Source: Smallanthus sonchifolius (lineage: Eukaryota > Streptophyta > Magnoliopsida > Asterales > Asteraceae). Taken from it: a DNA stretch of 64,000 nucleotides. The notes under the pieces were generated by a model. The model made no database searches and was not told where the DNA came from. It was given only the letters and a program-made list of their open reading frames with translations. The stretch lies in assembly GCA_023525975.1 (NCBI GenBank), contig CM042035.1, positions 26,152,001-26,216,000 on the forward strand, read 5' to 3'. Both the position numbers and the translations under genes were made by a program. Of this stretch, positions 21,182 through 32,752 are shown piece after piece; the stretch's first letter is position 1, and each line of letters starts with the position of its first letter.

Positions 21182-21567
21182 TTTTTTAATTTATTTTTTT
21201 TACTCTAAACAACGTCATCCGTTGATTATTATGCAAGCGGACGTGGGTGTAACGAGTTTTTGTCAAAAAACGGTCAACGTACGTAAAGACTCGGGCGCGC
21301 GGGTCCGTGTCGGGGAACGCCCGATCGCGGGAGACACACGTTTAGACGTCGAGTGGAACACGTGTGTCTTCATATACTAGTCAATTATTCTTACGCCCCG
21401 GGTGAGCGTGGGAATATGTTTTGTACAAGGAAGTATAAGAACTAAACGCTCGCCGGCGGGTGACGCACGTGTTGACGTAAGGCGGAACGCGCGCGCAAGA
21501 GGAGAATGCAAGTAAAAATGAGTCATGTGTGGAAGGGGATAAAGTAATAGAATGAAAGAATTATTTC

Positions 21568-21687
21568 GGTTGCGATCATACCAGCACAAAAGCACCGGAT
21601 CCCATCAGAACTCCGCAGTTAAGCGTGCTTGGGTGAGAGTAGTACTAGGATGGGTGACCCCCTGAGAAGTCCTCGTGTTGCAACCCC
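21568..21687 (+). rRNA. 5S: 5S rRNA gene, copy 43
   Basis: T21A, C67T, G98A. Long unit, 506 bp. Confidence 0.97.
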
Positions 21688-22073
21688 TTTTTTAATTTAT
21701 TTTTTTTACTCTAAACAACGTCATCCGTTGATTATTATGCAAGCGGACGTGGGTGTAACGAGTTTTTGTCAAAAAACGGTCAACGTACGTAAAGACTCGG
21801 GCGCGCGGGTCCGTGTCGGGGAACGCCCGATCGCGGGAGACACACGTTTAGACGTCGAGTGGAACACGTGTGTCTTCTTATACTAGTCAATTATTCTTAC
21901 GCCTCGGGTGAGCGTGGGAATATGTTTTGTACAAGGAAGTATAAGAACTAAACGCTCGCCGGCGGGTGACGCACGTGTTGACGTAAGGCGGAACGCGCGC
22001 GCAAGAGGAGAATGCAAGTAAAAATGAGTCATGTGTGGAAGGGGATAAAGTAATAGAATGAAAGAATTATTTC

Positions 22074-22193
22074 GGTTGCGATCATACCAGCACTAAAGCA
22101 CCGGATCCCATCAGAACTCCGCAGTTAAGCGTGCTTGGGCGAGAGTAGTACTAGGATGGGTGACCCCCTGGGAAGTCCTCTTGTTGCAACCCC
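22074..22193 (+). rRNA. 5S: 5S rRNA gene, copy 44
   Basis: G108T only. Long unit, 506 bp, with TTTTGAACAAGG in the spacer. Confidence 0.97.
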
Positions 22194-22579
22194 TTTTTTA
22201 ATTTATTTTTTTTACTCTAAACAACGTCATCCGTTGATTATTATGCAAGCGGACGTGGGTGTAACGAGTTTTTGTCAAAAAACGGTCAACGTACGTAAAG
22301 ACTCGGGCGCGCGGGTCCGTGTCGGGGAACGCCCGATCGCGGGAGACACACGTTTAGACGTCGAGTGGAACACGTGTGTCTTCTTATACTAGTCAATTAT
22401 TCTTACGCCTCGGGTGAGCGTGGGAATATGTTTTGAACAAGGAAGTATAAGAACTAAACGCTCGCCGGCGGGTGACGCACGTGTTGACGTAAGGTGGAAC
22501 GCGCGCGCAAGAGGAGAATGCAAGTAAAAATGAGTCATGTCTGGAAGGGGATAAAGTAATAGAATGAAAGAGTTATTTC

Positions 22580-22699
22580 GGTTGCGATCATACCAGCACT
22601 AAAGCACCGGATCCCATCAGAACTTCGCAGTTAAGCGTGCTTGAGCGAGAGTAGTACTAGGATGGGTGACCCCCTGGGAAGTCCTCGTGTTGCAACCCC
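22580..22699 (+). rRNA. 5S: 5S rRNA gene, copy 45
   Basis: C46T, G65A. Short unit, 500 bp, spacer with GGGCGAGCGG. Confidence 0.97.
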
Positions 22700-23079
22700 T
22701 TTTTTAATTTATTTTTTTTTACTCTAAACAACGTCATCCGTTGATTATTATGCAAGTGGGCGTAACGAGTTTTTGTCAAAAAACGGTCAACGTACGTAAA
22801 GACTCGGGCGAGCGGGTCCGTGTCGGGAACACCCGATCGCGGGAGACACACGTTTAGACGTCGAGTGGAACACGTGTGTCATCTTATACTAGTCAATTAT
22901 TCTTACGCCTCGGGTGAGCGTGGGAATATGTTTTGTACAAGGAAGTATAAGAACTAAACGCTCGCCGGCGGGTGACGCACGTGTTGACGTAAGGCGGAAC
23001 GCGCGCGCAAGAGGAGAATGCAAGTAAAAATGAGTCATGTGTGGAAGGGGATAAAGTAATAGAATGAAAGAATTATTTC

Positions 23080-23199
23080 GGTTGCGATCATACCAGCACT
23101 AAAGCACCGGATCCCATCAGAACTCCGCAGTTAAGCGTGCTTGGGTGAGAGTAGTACTAGGATGGGTGACCCCCTGAGAAGTCCTCGTGTTGCAACCCC
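23080..23199 (+). rRNA. 5S: 5S rRNA gene, copy 46
   Basis: C67T, G98A. 504-bp unit with the shortened CG run. Confidence 0.97.
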
Positions 23200-23583
23200 T
23201 TTTTTAATTTATTTTTTTTACTCTAAACAACGTCATCCGTTGATTATTATGCAAGCGGACGTGGGTGTAACGAGTTTTTGTCAAAAAACGGTCAACGTAC
23301 GTAAAGACTCGGGCGCGCGGGTCCGTGTCGGGGAACGCCCGATCGCGGGAGACACACGTTTAGACGTCGAGTGGAACACGTGTGTCTTCATATACTAGTC
23401 AATTATTCTTACGCCCCGGGTGAGCGTGGAAATATGTTTTGTACAAGGAAGTATAAGAACTAAACGCTCGCCGGCGGGTGACGCACGTGTTGACGTAAGG
23501 CGGAACGCGCGCAAGAGAAGAATGCAAGTAAAAATGAGTCATGTGTGGAAGGGGATAAAGTAATAGAATGAAAGAGTTATTTC

Positions 23584-23703
23584 GGTTGCGATCATACCAG
23601 CACTAAAGCACCGGATCCCATCAGAACTTCGCAGTTAAGCGTGCTTGAGCGAGAGTAGTACTAGGATGGGTGACCCCCTGGGAAGTCCTCGTGTTGCAAC
23701 TCC
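23584..23703 (+). rRNA. 5S: 5S rRNA gene, copy 47
   Basis: C46T, G65A, C118T. Its mosaic spacer (short first half, CTTCATATAC second half) begins the 9,555-bp block. 500-bp unit. Confidence 0.97.
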
Positions 23704-24083
23704 TTTTTTAATTTATTTTTTTTTACTCTAAACAACGTCATCCGTTGATTATTATGCAAGTGGGCGTAACGAGTTTTTGTCAAAAAACGGTCAACGTACG
23801 TAAAGACTCGGGCGCGCGGGTCCGTGTCGGGAACACCCGATCGCGGGAGACACACGTTTAGACGTCGAGTGGAACACGTGTGTCTTCATATACTAGTCAA
23901 TTATTCTTACGCCCCGGGTGAGCGTGGGAATATGTTTTGTACAAGGAAGTATAAGAACTAAACGCTCGCCGGCGGATGACGCACGTGTTGACGTAAGGCG
24001 GAACGCGCGCGCAAGAGGAGAATGCAAGTAAAAATGAGTCATGTGTGGAAGGGGATAAAGTAATAGAATGAAAGAATTATTTC

Positions 24084-24203
24084 GGTTGCGATCATACCAG
24101 CACAAAAGCACCGGATCCCATCAGAACTCCGCAGTTAAGCGTGCTTTGGTGAGAGTAGTACTAGGATGGGTGACCCCCTGAGAAGTCCTCGTGTTGCAAC
24201 CCC
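24084..24203 (+). rRNA. 5S: 5S rRNA gene, copy 48
   Basis: T21A, G64T, C67T, G98A. Matches 18039 (block A) and 33639 (block B). Long unit, 506 bp. Confidence 0.97.
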
Positions 24204-24589
24204 TTTTTTAATTTATTTTTTTTACTCTAAACAACGTCATCCGTTGATTATTATGCAAGCGGACGTGGGTGTAACGAGTTTTTGTCAAAAAACGGTCAAC
24301 GTACGTAAAGACTCGGGCGCGCGGGTCCGTGTCGGGGAACGCCCGATCGCGGGAGACACACGTTTAGACGTCGAGTGGAACACGTGTGTCTTCATATACT
24401 AGTCAATTATTCTTACGCCTCGGGTGAGCGTGGGAATATGTTTTGTACAAGGAAGTATAAGAACTAAACGCTCGCCGGCGGGTGACGCACGTGTTGACGT
24501 AAGGCGGAACGCGCGCGCAAGAGGAGAATGCAAGTAAAAATGAGTCATGTGTGGAAGGGGATAAAGTAATAGAATGAAAGAATTATTTC

Positions 24590-24709
24590 GGTTGCGATCA
24601 TACCAGCACTAAAGCACCGGATCCCATCAGAACTCCGCAGTTAAGCGTGCTTGGGCGAGAGTAGTACTAGGATGGGTGACCCCCTGGGAAGTCCTCGTGT
24701 TGCAACTCC
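24590..24709 (+). rRNA. 5S: 5S rRNA gene, copy 49
   Basis: C118T only. The spacer has a private ATACTCGGG change. 500-bp unit. Confidence 0.97.
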
Positions 24710-25089
24710 TTTTTTAATTTATTTTTTTTTACTCTAAACAACGTCATCCGTTGATTATTATGCAAGTGGGCGTAACGAGTTTTTGTCAAAAAACGGTCAA
24801 CGTACGTAAATACTCGGGCGCGCGGGTCCGTGTCGGGAACACCCGATCGCGGGAGACACACGTTTAGACGTCGAGTGGAACACGTGTGTCTTCTTATACT
24901 AGTCAATTATTATTTCGCCTCGGGTGAGCGTGGGAATATGTTTTGAACAAGGAAGTATAAGAACTAAACGCTCGCCGGCGGGTGACGCACGTGTTGACGT
25001 AAGGTGGAACGCGCGCGCAAGAGGAGAATGCAAGTAAAAATGAGTCATGTCTGGAAGGGGATAAAGTAATAGAATGAAAGAGTTATTTC

Positions 25090-25209
25090 GGTTGCGATCA
25101 TACCAGCACTAAAGCACCGGATCCCATCAGAACTTCGCAGTTAAGCGTGCTTGAGCGAGAGTAGTACTAGGATGGGTGACCCCCTGGGAAGTCCTCGTGT
25201 TGCAACCCC
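25090..25209 (+). rRNA. 5S: 5S rRNA gene, copy 50
   Basis: C46T, G65A. The spacer carries TATACAAGTGGG and CGAGTAGAAC, shared only with 34645. 500-bp unit. Confidence 0.97.
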
Positions 25210-25589
25210 TTTTTTAATTTATTTTTTTTTACTCTAAACAACGTCATCCGTTGATTATTATACAAGTGGGCGTAACGAGTTTTTGTCAAAAAACGGTCAA
25301 CGTACGTAAAGACTCGGGCGAGCGGGTCCGTGTCGGGAACACCCGATCGCGGGAGACACACGTTTAGACGTCGAGTAGAACACGTGTGTCTTCTTATACT
25401 AGTCAATTATTCTTACGCCTCGGGTGAGCGTGGGAATATGTTTTGTACAAGGAAGTATAAGAACTAAACGCTCGCCGGCGGGTGACGCACGTGTTGACGT
25501 AAGGCGGAACGCGCGCGCAAGAGGAGAATGCAAGTAAAAATGAGTCATGTGTGGAAGGGGATAAAGTAATAGAATGAAAGAATTATTTC

Positions 25590-25709
25590 GGTTGCGATCA
25601 TACCAGCACTAAAGCACCGGATCCCATCAGAACTCCGCAGTTAAGCGTGCTTGGGTGAGAGTTGTACTAGGATGGGTGACCCCATGAGAAGTCCTCGTGT
25701 TGCAACCCC
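25590..25709 (+). rRNA. 5S: 5S rRNA gene, copy 51
   Basis: C67T, A74T, C95A, G98A. C95A (C box, helix IV) is private; its duplicate at 35145 lacks it. 504-bp unit. Confidence 0.97.
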
Positions 25710-26093
25710 TTTTTTAATTTATTTTTTTTACTCTAAACAACGTCATCCGTTGATTATTATGCAAGCGGACGTGGGTGTAACGAGTTTTTGTCAAAAAACT
25801 GTCAACGTACGTAAAGACTCGGGCGCGCGGGTCCGTGTCGGGGAACGCCCGATCGCGGGAGACACACGTTTAGACGTCGAGTGGAACACGTGTGTCTTCA
25901 TATACTAGTCAATTATTCTTACGCCCCGGGTGAGCGTGGAAATATGTTTTGTACAAGGAAGTATAAGAACTAAACGCTCGCCGGCGGGTGACGCACGTGT
26001 TGACGTAAGGCGGAACGCGCGCAAGAGAAGAATGCAAGTAAAAATGAGTCATGTGTGGAAGGGGATAAAGTAATAGAATGAAAGAGTTATTTC

Positions 26094-26213
26094 GGTTGCG
26101 ATCATACCAGCACTAAAGCACCGGATCCCATCAGAACTTCGCAGTTAAGCGTGCTTGAGCGAGAGTAGTACTAGGATGGGTGACCCCCTGGGAAGTCCTC
26201 GTGTTGCAACTCC
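26094..26213 (+). rRNA. 5S: 5S rRNA gene, copy 52
   Basis: C46T, G65A, C118T. Beyond the first T6 the terminator reads AATTTAGAGTTTTTTAC, so the second tract is only six T. Mosaic spacer with the short indel but the long-type hairpin loop. 501-bp unit. Confidence 0.97.
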
Positions 26214-26594
26214 TTTTTTAATTTAGAGTTTTTTACTCTAAACAACGTCATCCGTTGATTATTATGCAAGTGGGCGTAACGAGTTTTTGTCAAAAAACGG
26301 TCAACGTACGTAAAGACTCGGGCGCGCGGGTCCGTGTCGGGGAACGCCCGATCGCGGGAGACACACGTTTAGACGTCGAGTGGAACACGTGTGTCTTCAT
26401 ATACTAGTCAATTATTCTTACGCCTCGGGTGAGCGTGGGAATATGTTTTGTACAAGGAAGTATAAGAACTAAACGCTCGCCTGCGGGTGACGCACGTGTT
26501 GACGTAAGGCGGAACGCGCGCGCAAGAGGAGAATGCAAGTAAAAATGAGTCATGTGTGGAAGGGGATAAAGTAATAGAATGAAAGAATTATTTC

Positions 26595-26714
26595 GGTTGC
26601 GATCATACCAGCACTAAAGCACCGGATCCCATCAGAACTCCGCAGTTAAGCGTGCTTGGGCGAGAGTAGTACAAGGATGGGTGACCCCCTGGGAAGTCCT
26701 CGTGTTGCAACTCC
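26595..26714 (+). rRNA. 5S: 5S rRNA gene, copy 53
   Basis: T79A (helix IV base, U79-G98), C118T. Mosaic spacer; second T-tract interrupted by A. 500-bp unit. Confidence 0.97.
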
Positions 26715-27094
26715 TTTTTTAATTTATTTATTTTTACTCTAAACAACGTCATCCGTTGATTATTATGCAAGTGGGCGTAACGAGTTTTTGTCAAAAAACG
26801 GTCAACGTACGTAAAGACTCGGGCGCGCGGGTCCGTGTCGGGGAACGCCCGATCGCGGGAGACACACGTTTAGACGTCGAGTGGAACACGTGTGTCTTCA
26901 TATACTAGTCAATTATTCTTACGCCTCGGGTGAGCGTGGGAATATGTTTTGTACAAGGAAGTATAAGAACTAAACGCTCGCCGGCGGGTGACGCACGTGT
27001 TGACGTAAGGCGGAACGCGCGCGCAAGAGGAGAATGCAAGTAAAAATGAGTCATGTGTGGAAGGGGATAAAGTAATAGAATGAAAGATTATTTC

Positions 27095-27214
27095 GGTTGC
27101 GATCATACCAGCACTAAAGCACCGGATCCCATCAGAACTCCGCAGTTAAGCGTGCTTGGGCGAGAGTAGTACTAGGATGGGTGACCCCCTGGGAAGTCCT
27201 CGTGTTGCAACTCC
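27095..27214 (+). rRNA. 5S: 5S rRNA gene, copy 54
   Basis: C118T only. One base is missing just upstream (GAAAGATTATTTC), which moves the -28 element one base closer to the start. 500-bp unit. Confidence 0.97.
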
Positions 27215-27594
27215 TTTTTTAATTTATTTATTTTTACTCTAAACAACGTCATCCGTTGATTATTATGCAAGTGGGCGTAACGAGTTTTTGTCAAAAAACG
27301 GTCAACGTACGTAAAGACTCGGGCGCGCGGGTCCGTGTCGGGAACACCCGATCGCGGGAGACACACGTTTAGACGTCGAGTGGAACACGTGTGTCTTCTT
27401 ATACTAGTCAATTATTCTTACGCCTCGGGTGAGCGTGGGAATATGTTTTGAACAAGGAAGTATAAGAACTAAACGCTCGCCGGCGGGTGACGCACGTGTT
27501 GACGTAAGGTGGAACGCGCGCGCAAGAGGAGAATGCAAGTAAAAATGAGTCATGTCTGGAAGGGGATAAAGTAATAGAATGAAAGAGTTATTTC

Positions 27595-27713
27595 GGTTGC
27601 GATCATACCAGCACTAAAGCACCGGATCCCATCAGAACTTCGCAGTTAAGCGTGCTTGAGCGAGAGTAGTACTAGGAAGGGTGACCCCCTGGGAAGTCCT
27701 CGTGTTGCAACCC
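27595..27713 (+). rRNA. 5S: 5S rRNA gene, copy 55
   Basis: 119 nt: C46T, G65A, T84A (C box), one C fewer. Short unit, 499 bp. Confidence 0.96.
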
Positions 27714-28093
27714 TTTTTTAATTTATTTTTTTTTACTCTAAACAACGTCATCCGTTGATTATTATGCAAGTGGGCGTAACGAGTTTTTGTCAAAAAACGG
27801 TCAACGTACGTAAAGACTCGGGCGAGCGGGTCCGTGTCGGGAACACCCGATCGCGGGAGACACACGTTTAGACGTCGAGTGGAACACGTGTGTCTTCTTA
27901 TACTAGTCAATTATTCTTACGCCTCGGGTGAGCGTGGGAATATGTTTTGTACAAGGAAGTATAAGAACTAAACGCTCGCCGGCGGGTGACGCACGTGTTG
28001 ACGTAAGGCGGAACGCGCGCGCAAGAGGAGAATGCAAGTAAAAATGAGTCATGTGTGGAAGGGGATAAAGTAATAGAATGAAAGAATTATTTC

Positions 28094-28212
28094 GGTTGCG
28101 ATCATACCAGCACTAAAGCACCGGATCCCATCAGAACTCCGCAGTTAAGCGTGCTTGGGCGAGAGTAGTACTAGGATGGGTGACCCCCTGGGAAGTCCTC
28201 GTGTTGCAACCC
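28094..28212 (+). rRNA. 5S: 5S rRNA gene, copy 56 (near-reference)
   Basis: 119 nt: one C fewer in the terminal run and otherwise identical to the composite reference at every position. All helices, the A box, intermediate element and C box are intact. Together with its duplicate at 37649 it is the best candidate for a fully functional copy in this window. Short unit, 499 bp. Confidence 0.97.
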
Positions 28213-28592
28213 TTTTTTAATTTATTTTTTTTTACTCTAAACAACGTCATCCGTTGATTATTATGCAAGTGGGCGTAACGAGTTTTTGTCAAAAAACGGT
28301 CAACGTACGTAAAGACTCGGGCGAGCGGGTCCGTGTCGGGAACACCCGATCGCGGGAGACACACGTTTAGACGTCGAGTGGAACACGTGTGTCATCTTAT
28401 ACTAGTCAATTATTCTTACGCCTCGGGTGAGCGTGGGAATATGTTTTGTACAAGGATGTATAAGAACTAAACTCTCGCCGGCGGGTGACGCACGTGTTGA
28501 CGTAAGGCGGAACGCGCGCGCAAGAGGAGAATGCAAGTAAAAATGAGTCATGTGTGGAAGGGGATAAAGTAATAGAATGAAAGAATTATTTC

Positions 28593-28712
28593 GGTTGCGA
28601 TCATACCAGCACAAAATCACCGGATCCCATCAGAACTCCGCAGTTAAGCGTGCTTGGGTGAGAGTAGTACTAGGATGGGTGACCCCCTGAGAAGTCCTCG
28701 TGTTGCAACCCC
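28593..28712 (+). rRNA. 5S: 5S rRNA gene, copy 57
   Basis: T21A, G25T, C67T, G98A. The tract after it reads AATTTAATTTTTTTAC. The spacer before it has AAGGATGTATAAG and AACTCTCG. Long unit, 506 bp. Confidence 0.97.
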
Positions 28713-29098
28713 TTTTTTAATTTAATTTTTTTACTCTAAACAACGTCATCCGTTGATTATTATGCAAGCGGACGTGGGTGTAACGAGTTTTTGTCAAAAA
28801 ACGGTCAACGTACGTAAAGACTCGGGCGCGCGGGTCCGTGTCGGGGAACGCCCGATCGCGGGAGACACACGTTTAGACGTCGAGTGGAACACGTGTGTCT
28901 TCATATACTAGTCAATTATTCTTACGCCTCGGGTGAGCGTGGGAATATGTTTTGTACAAGGAAGTATAAGAACTAAACGCTCGCCGGCGGATGACGCACG
29001 TGTTGACGTAAGGCGGAACGCGCGCGCAAGAGGAGAATGCAAGTAAAAATGAGTCATGTGTGGAAGGGGATAAAGTAATAGAATGAAAGAATTATTTC

Positions 29099-29218
29099 GG
29101 TTGCGATCATACCAGCACAAAAGCACCGGATCCCATCAGAACTCCGCAGTTAAGCGTGCTTGGGTGAGAGTAGTACTAGGATGGGTGACCCCCTGAGAAG
29201 TCCTCGTGTTGCAACCCC
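29099..29218 (+). rRNA. 5S: 5S rRNA gene, copy 58
   Basis: T21A, C67T, G98A. The spacer has AAACAATGTC in place of AAACAACGTC. Long unit, 506 bp. First of three successive copies of this type. Confidence 0.97.
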
Positions 29219-29604
29219 TTTTTTAATTTATTTTTTTTACTCTAAACAATGTCATCCGTTGATTATTATGCAAGCGGACGTGGGTGTAACGAGTTTTTGT
29301 CAAAAAACGGTCAACGTACGTAAAGACTCGGGCGCGCGGGTCCGTGTCGGGGAACGCCCGATCGCGGGAGACACACGTTTAGACGTCGAGTGGAACACGT
29401 GTGTCTTCATATACTAGTCAATTATTCTTACGCCCCGGGTGAGCGTGGGAATATGTTTTGTACAAGGAAGTATAAGAACTAAACGCTCGCCGGCGGATGA
29501 CGCACGTGTTGACGTAAGGCGGAACGCGCGCGCAAGAGAAGAATGCAAGTAAAAATGAGTCATGTGTGGAAGGGGATAAAGTAATAGAATGAAAGAATTA
29601 TTTC

Positions 29605-29724
29605 GGTTGCGATCATACCAGCACAAAAGCACCGGATCCCATCAGAACTCCGCAGTTAAGCGTGCTTGGGTGAGAGTAGTACTAGGATGGGTGACCCCCT
29701 GAGAAGTCCTCGTGTTGCAACCCC
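29605..29724 (+). rRNA. 5S: 5S rRNA gene, copy 59
   Basis: T21A, C67T, G98A. Its duplicate at 39160 has additionally gained C61T. Long unit, 506 bp. Confidence 0.97.
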
Positions 29725-30110
29725 TTTTTTAATTTATTTTTTTTACTCTAAACAACGTCATCCGTTGATTATTATGCAAGCGGACGTGGGTGTAACGAGT
29801 TTTTGTCAAAAAACGGTCAACGTACGTAAAGACTCGGGCGCGCGGGTCCGTGTCGGGGAACGCCCGATCGCGGGAGACACACGTTTAGACGTCGAGTGGA
29901 ACACGTGTGTCTTCATATACTAGTCAATTATTCTTACGCCCCGGGTGAGCGTGGGAATATGTTTTGTACAAGGAAGTATAAGAACTAAACGCTCGCCGGC
30001 GGATGACGCACGTGTTGACGTAAGGCGGAACGCGCGCGCAAGAGGAGAATGCAAGTAAAAATGAGTCATGTGTGGAAGGGGATAAAGTAATAGAATGAAA
30101 GAATTATTTC

Positions 30111-30230
30111 GGTTGCGATCATACCAGCACAAAAGCACCGGATCCCATCAGAACTCCGCAGTTAAGCGTGCTTGGGTGAGAGTAGTACTAGGATGGGTGA
30201 CCCCCTGAGAAGTCCTCGTGTTGCAACCCC
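30111..30230 (+). rRNA. 5S: 5S rRNA gene, copy 60
   Basis: T21A, C67T, G98A. Spacer with ACACTAAACAATG. Long unit, 506 bp. Confidence 0.97.
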
Positions 30231-30616
30231 TTTTTTAATTTATTTTTTTTACACTAAACAATGTCATCCGTTGATTATTATGCAAGCGGACGTGGGTGTA
30301 ACGAGTTTTTGTCAAAAAACGGTCAACGTACGTAAAGACTCGGGCGCGCGGGTCCGTGTCGGGGAACGCCCGATCGCGGGAGACACACGTTTAGACGTCG
30401 AGTGGAACACGTGTGTCTTCATATACTAGTCAATTATTCTTACGCCCCGGGTGAGCGTGGGAATATGTTTTGTACAAGGAAGTATAAGAACTAAACGCTC
30501 GCCGGCGGATGACGCACGTGTTGACGTAAGGCGGAACGCGCGCGCAAGAGAAGAATGCAAGTAAAAATGAGTCATGTGTGGAAGGGGATAAAGTAATAGA
30601 ATGAAAGAATTATTTC

Positions 30617-30736
30617 GGTTGCGATCATACCAGCACTAAAGCACCGGATCCCATCAGAACTCCGCAGTTAAGCGTGTTTGGGCGAGAGTAGTACTAGGAT
30701 GGGTGACCCCCTGGGAAGTCCTCTTGTTGCAACCCC
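30617..30736 (+). rRNA. 5S: 5S rRNA gene, copy 61
   Basis: C61T (helix II G17-C61 becomes G-U; A box) and G108T. Spacer with GACGTTGGTG. Long unit, 506 bp. Confidence 0.97.
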
Positions 30737-31122
30737 TTTTTTAATTTATTTTTTTTACTCTAAACAACGTCATCCGTTGATTATTATGCAAGCGGACGTT
30801 GGTGTAACGAGTTTTTGTCAAAAAACGGTCAACGTACGTAAAGACTCGGGCGCGCGGGTCCGTGTCGGGGAACGCCCGATCGCGGGAGACACACGTTTAG
30901 ACGTCGAGTGGAACACGTGTGTCTTCTTATACTAGTCAATTATTCTTACGCCTCGGGTGAGCGTGGGAATATGTTTTGTACAAGGAAGTATAAGAACTAA
31001 ACTCTCGCCGGCGGGTGACGCACGTGTTGACGTAAGGCGGAACGCGCGCGCAAGAGGAGAATGCAAGTAAAAATGAGTCATGTGTGGAAGGGGATAAAGT
31101 AATAGAATGAAAGAATTATTTC

Positions 31123-31242
31123 GGTTGCGATCATACCAGCACAAAAGCACCGGATCCCATCAGAACTCCGCAGTTAAGCGTGCTTGGGTGAGAGTAGTAC
31201 TAGGATGGGTGACCCCCTGAGAAGTCCTCGTGTTGCAACCCC
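31123..31242 (+). rRNA. 5S: 5S rRNA gene, copy 62
   Basis: T21A, C67T, G98A. 504-bp unit with the shortened CG run. Confidence 0.97.
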
Positions 31243-31626
31243 TTTTTTAATTTATTTTTTTTACTCTAAACAACGTCATCCGTTGATTATTATGCAAGCG
31301 GACGTGGGTGTAACGAGTTTTTGTCAAAAAACGGTCAACGTACGTAAAGACTCGGGCGCGCGGGTCCGTGTCGGGGAACGCCCGATCGCGGGAGACACAC
31401 GTTTAGACGTCGAGTGGAACACGTGTGTCTTCATATACTAGTCAATTATTCTTACGCCCCGGGTGAGCGTGGAAATATGTTTTGTACAAGGAAGTATAAG
31501 AACTAAACGCTCGCCGGCGGGTGACGCACGTGTTGACGTAAGGCGGAACGCGCGCAAGAGAAGAATGCAAGTAAAAATGAGTCATGTGTGGAAGGGGATA
31601 AAGTAATAGAATGAAAGAGTTATTTC

Positions 31627-31746
31627 GGTTGCGATCATACCAGCACTAAAGCACCGGATCCCATCAGAACTTCGCAGTTAAGCGTGCTTGAGCGAGAGTA
31701 GTACTAGGATGGGTGACCCCCTGGGAAGTCCTCGTGTTGCAACCCC
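31627..31746 (+). rRNA. 5S: 5S rRNA gene, copy 63
   Basis: C46T, G65A. Spacer with GTAAAAACTCGGG. Short unit, 500 bp. Confidence 0.97.
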
Positions 31747-32126
31747 TTTTTTAATTTATTTTTTTTTACTCTAAACAACGTCATCCGTTGATTATTATGC
31801 AAGTGGGCGTAACGAGTTTTTGTCAAAAAACGGTCAACGTACGTAAAAACTCGGGCGCGCGGGTCCGTGTCGGGAACACCCGATCGCGGGAGACACACGT
31901 TTAGACGTCGAGTGGAACACGTGTGTCATCTTATACTAGTCAATTATTCTTACGCCTCGGGTGAGCGTGGGAATATGTTTTGTACAAGGAAGTATAAGAA
32001 CTAAACGCTCGCCGGCGGGTGACGCACGTGTTGACGTAAGGCGGAACGCGCGCGCAAGAGGAGAATGCAAGTAAAAATGAGTCATGTGTGGAAGGGGATA
32101 AAGTAATAGAATGAAAGAATTATTTC

Positions 32127-32246
32127 GGTTGCGATCATACCAGCACTAAACCACCGGATCCCATCAGAACTCCGCAGTTAAGCGTGCTTGGGCGAGAGTA
32201 GTACTAGGATGGGTGACCCCCTGGGAAGTCCTCTTGTTGCAACCCC
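32127..32246 (+). rRNA. 5S: 5S rRNA gene, copy 64
   Basis: G25C and G108T. Spacer with GGACGAGGGTG, a mark shared with the spacers at 41861 and 47997. Long unit, 506 bp. Confidence 0.97.
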
Positions 32247-32632
32247 TTTTTTAATTTATTTTTTTTACTCTAAACAACGTCATCCGTTGATTATTATGCA
32301 AGCGGACGAGGGTGTAACGAGTTTTTGTCAAAAAACGGTCAACGTACGTAAAGACTCGGGCGCGCGGGTCCGTGTCGGGGAACGCCCGATCGCGGGAGAC
32401 ACACGTTTAGACGTCGAGTGGAACACGTGTGTCTTCTTATACTAGTCAATTATTCTTACGCCTCGGGTGAGCGTGGGAATATGTTTTGTACAAGGAAGTA
32501 TAAGAACTAAACTCTCGCCGGCGGGTGACGCACGTGTTGACGTAAGGCGGAACGCGCGCGCAAGAGGAGAATGCAAGTAAAAATGAGTCATGTGTGGAAG
32601 GGGATAAAGTAATAGAATGAAAGAATTATTTC

Positions 32633-32752
32633 GGTTGCGATCATACCAGCACAAAATCACCGGATCCCATCAGAACTCCGCAGTTAAGCGTGCTTGGGTG
32701 AGAGTAGTACTAGGATGGGTGACCCCCTGAGAAGTTCTCGTGTTGCAACCCC
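32633..32752 (+). rRNA. 5S: 5S rRNA gene, copy 65
   Basis: T21A, G25T, C67T, G98A, C104T. C104T is private; its duplicate at 42188 lacks it. Long unit, 506 bp. Confidence 0.97.

Larger units (their letters stand above)
19045..25089 (+). repeat. Higher-order repeat A, second copy (12 genes, 6,045 bp)
   Basis: Copies 38-49, matching copies 26-37. Only scattered substitutions separate the two, for example G51A at 20057, loss of C35T at 22580 and ATACTCGGG at about 24810, so the duplication is recent. Confidence 0.9.
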
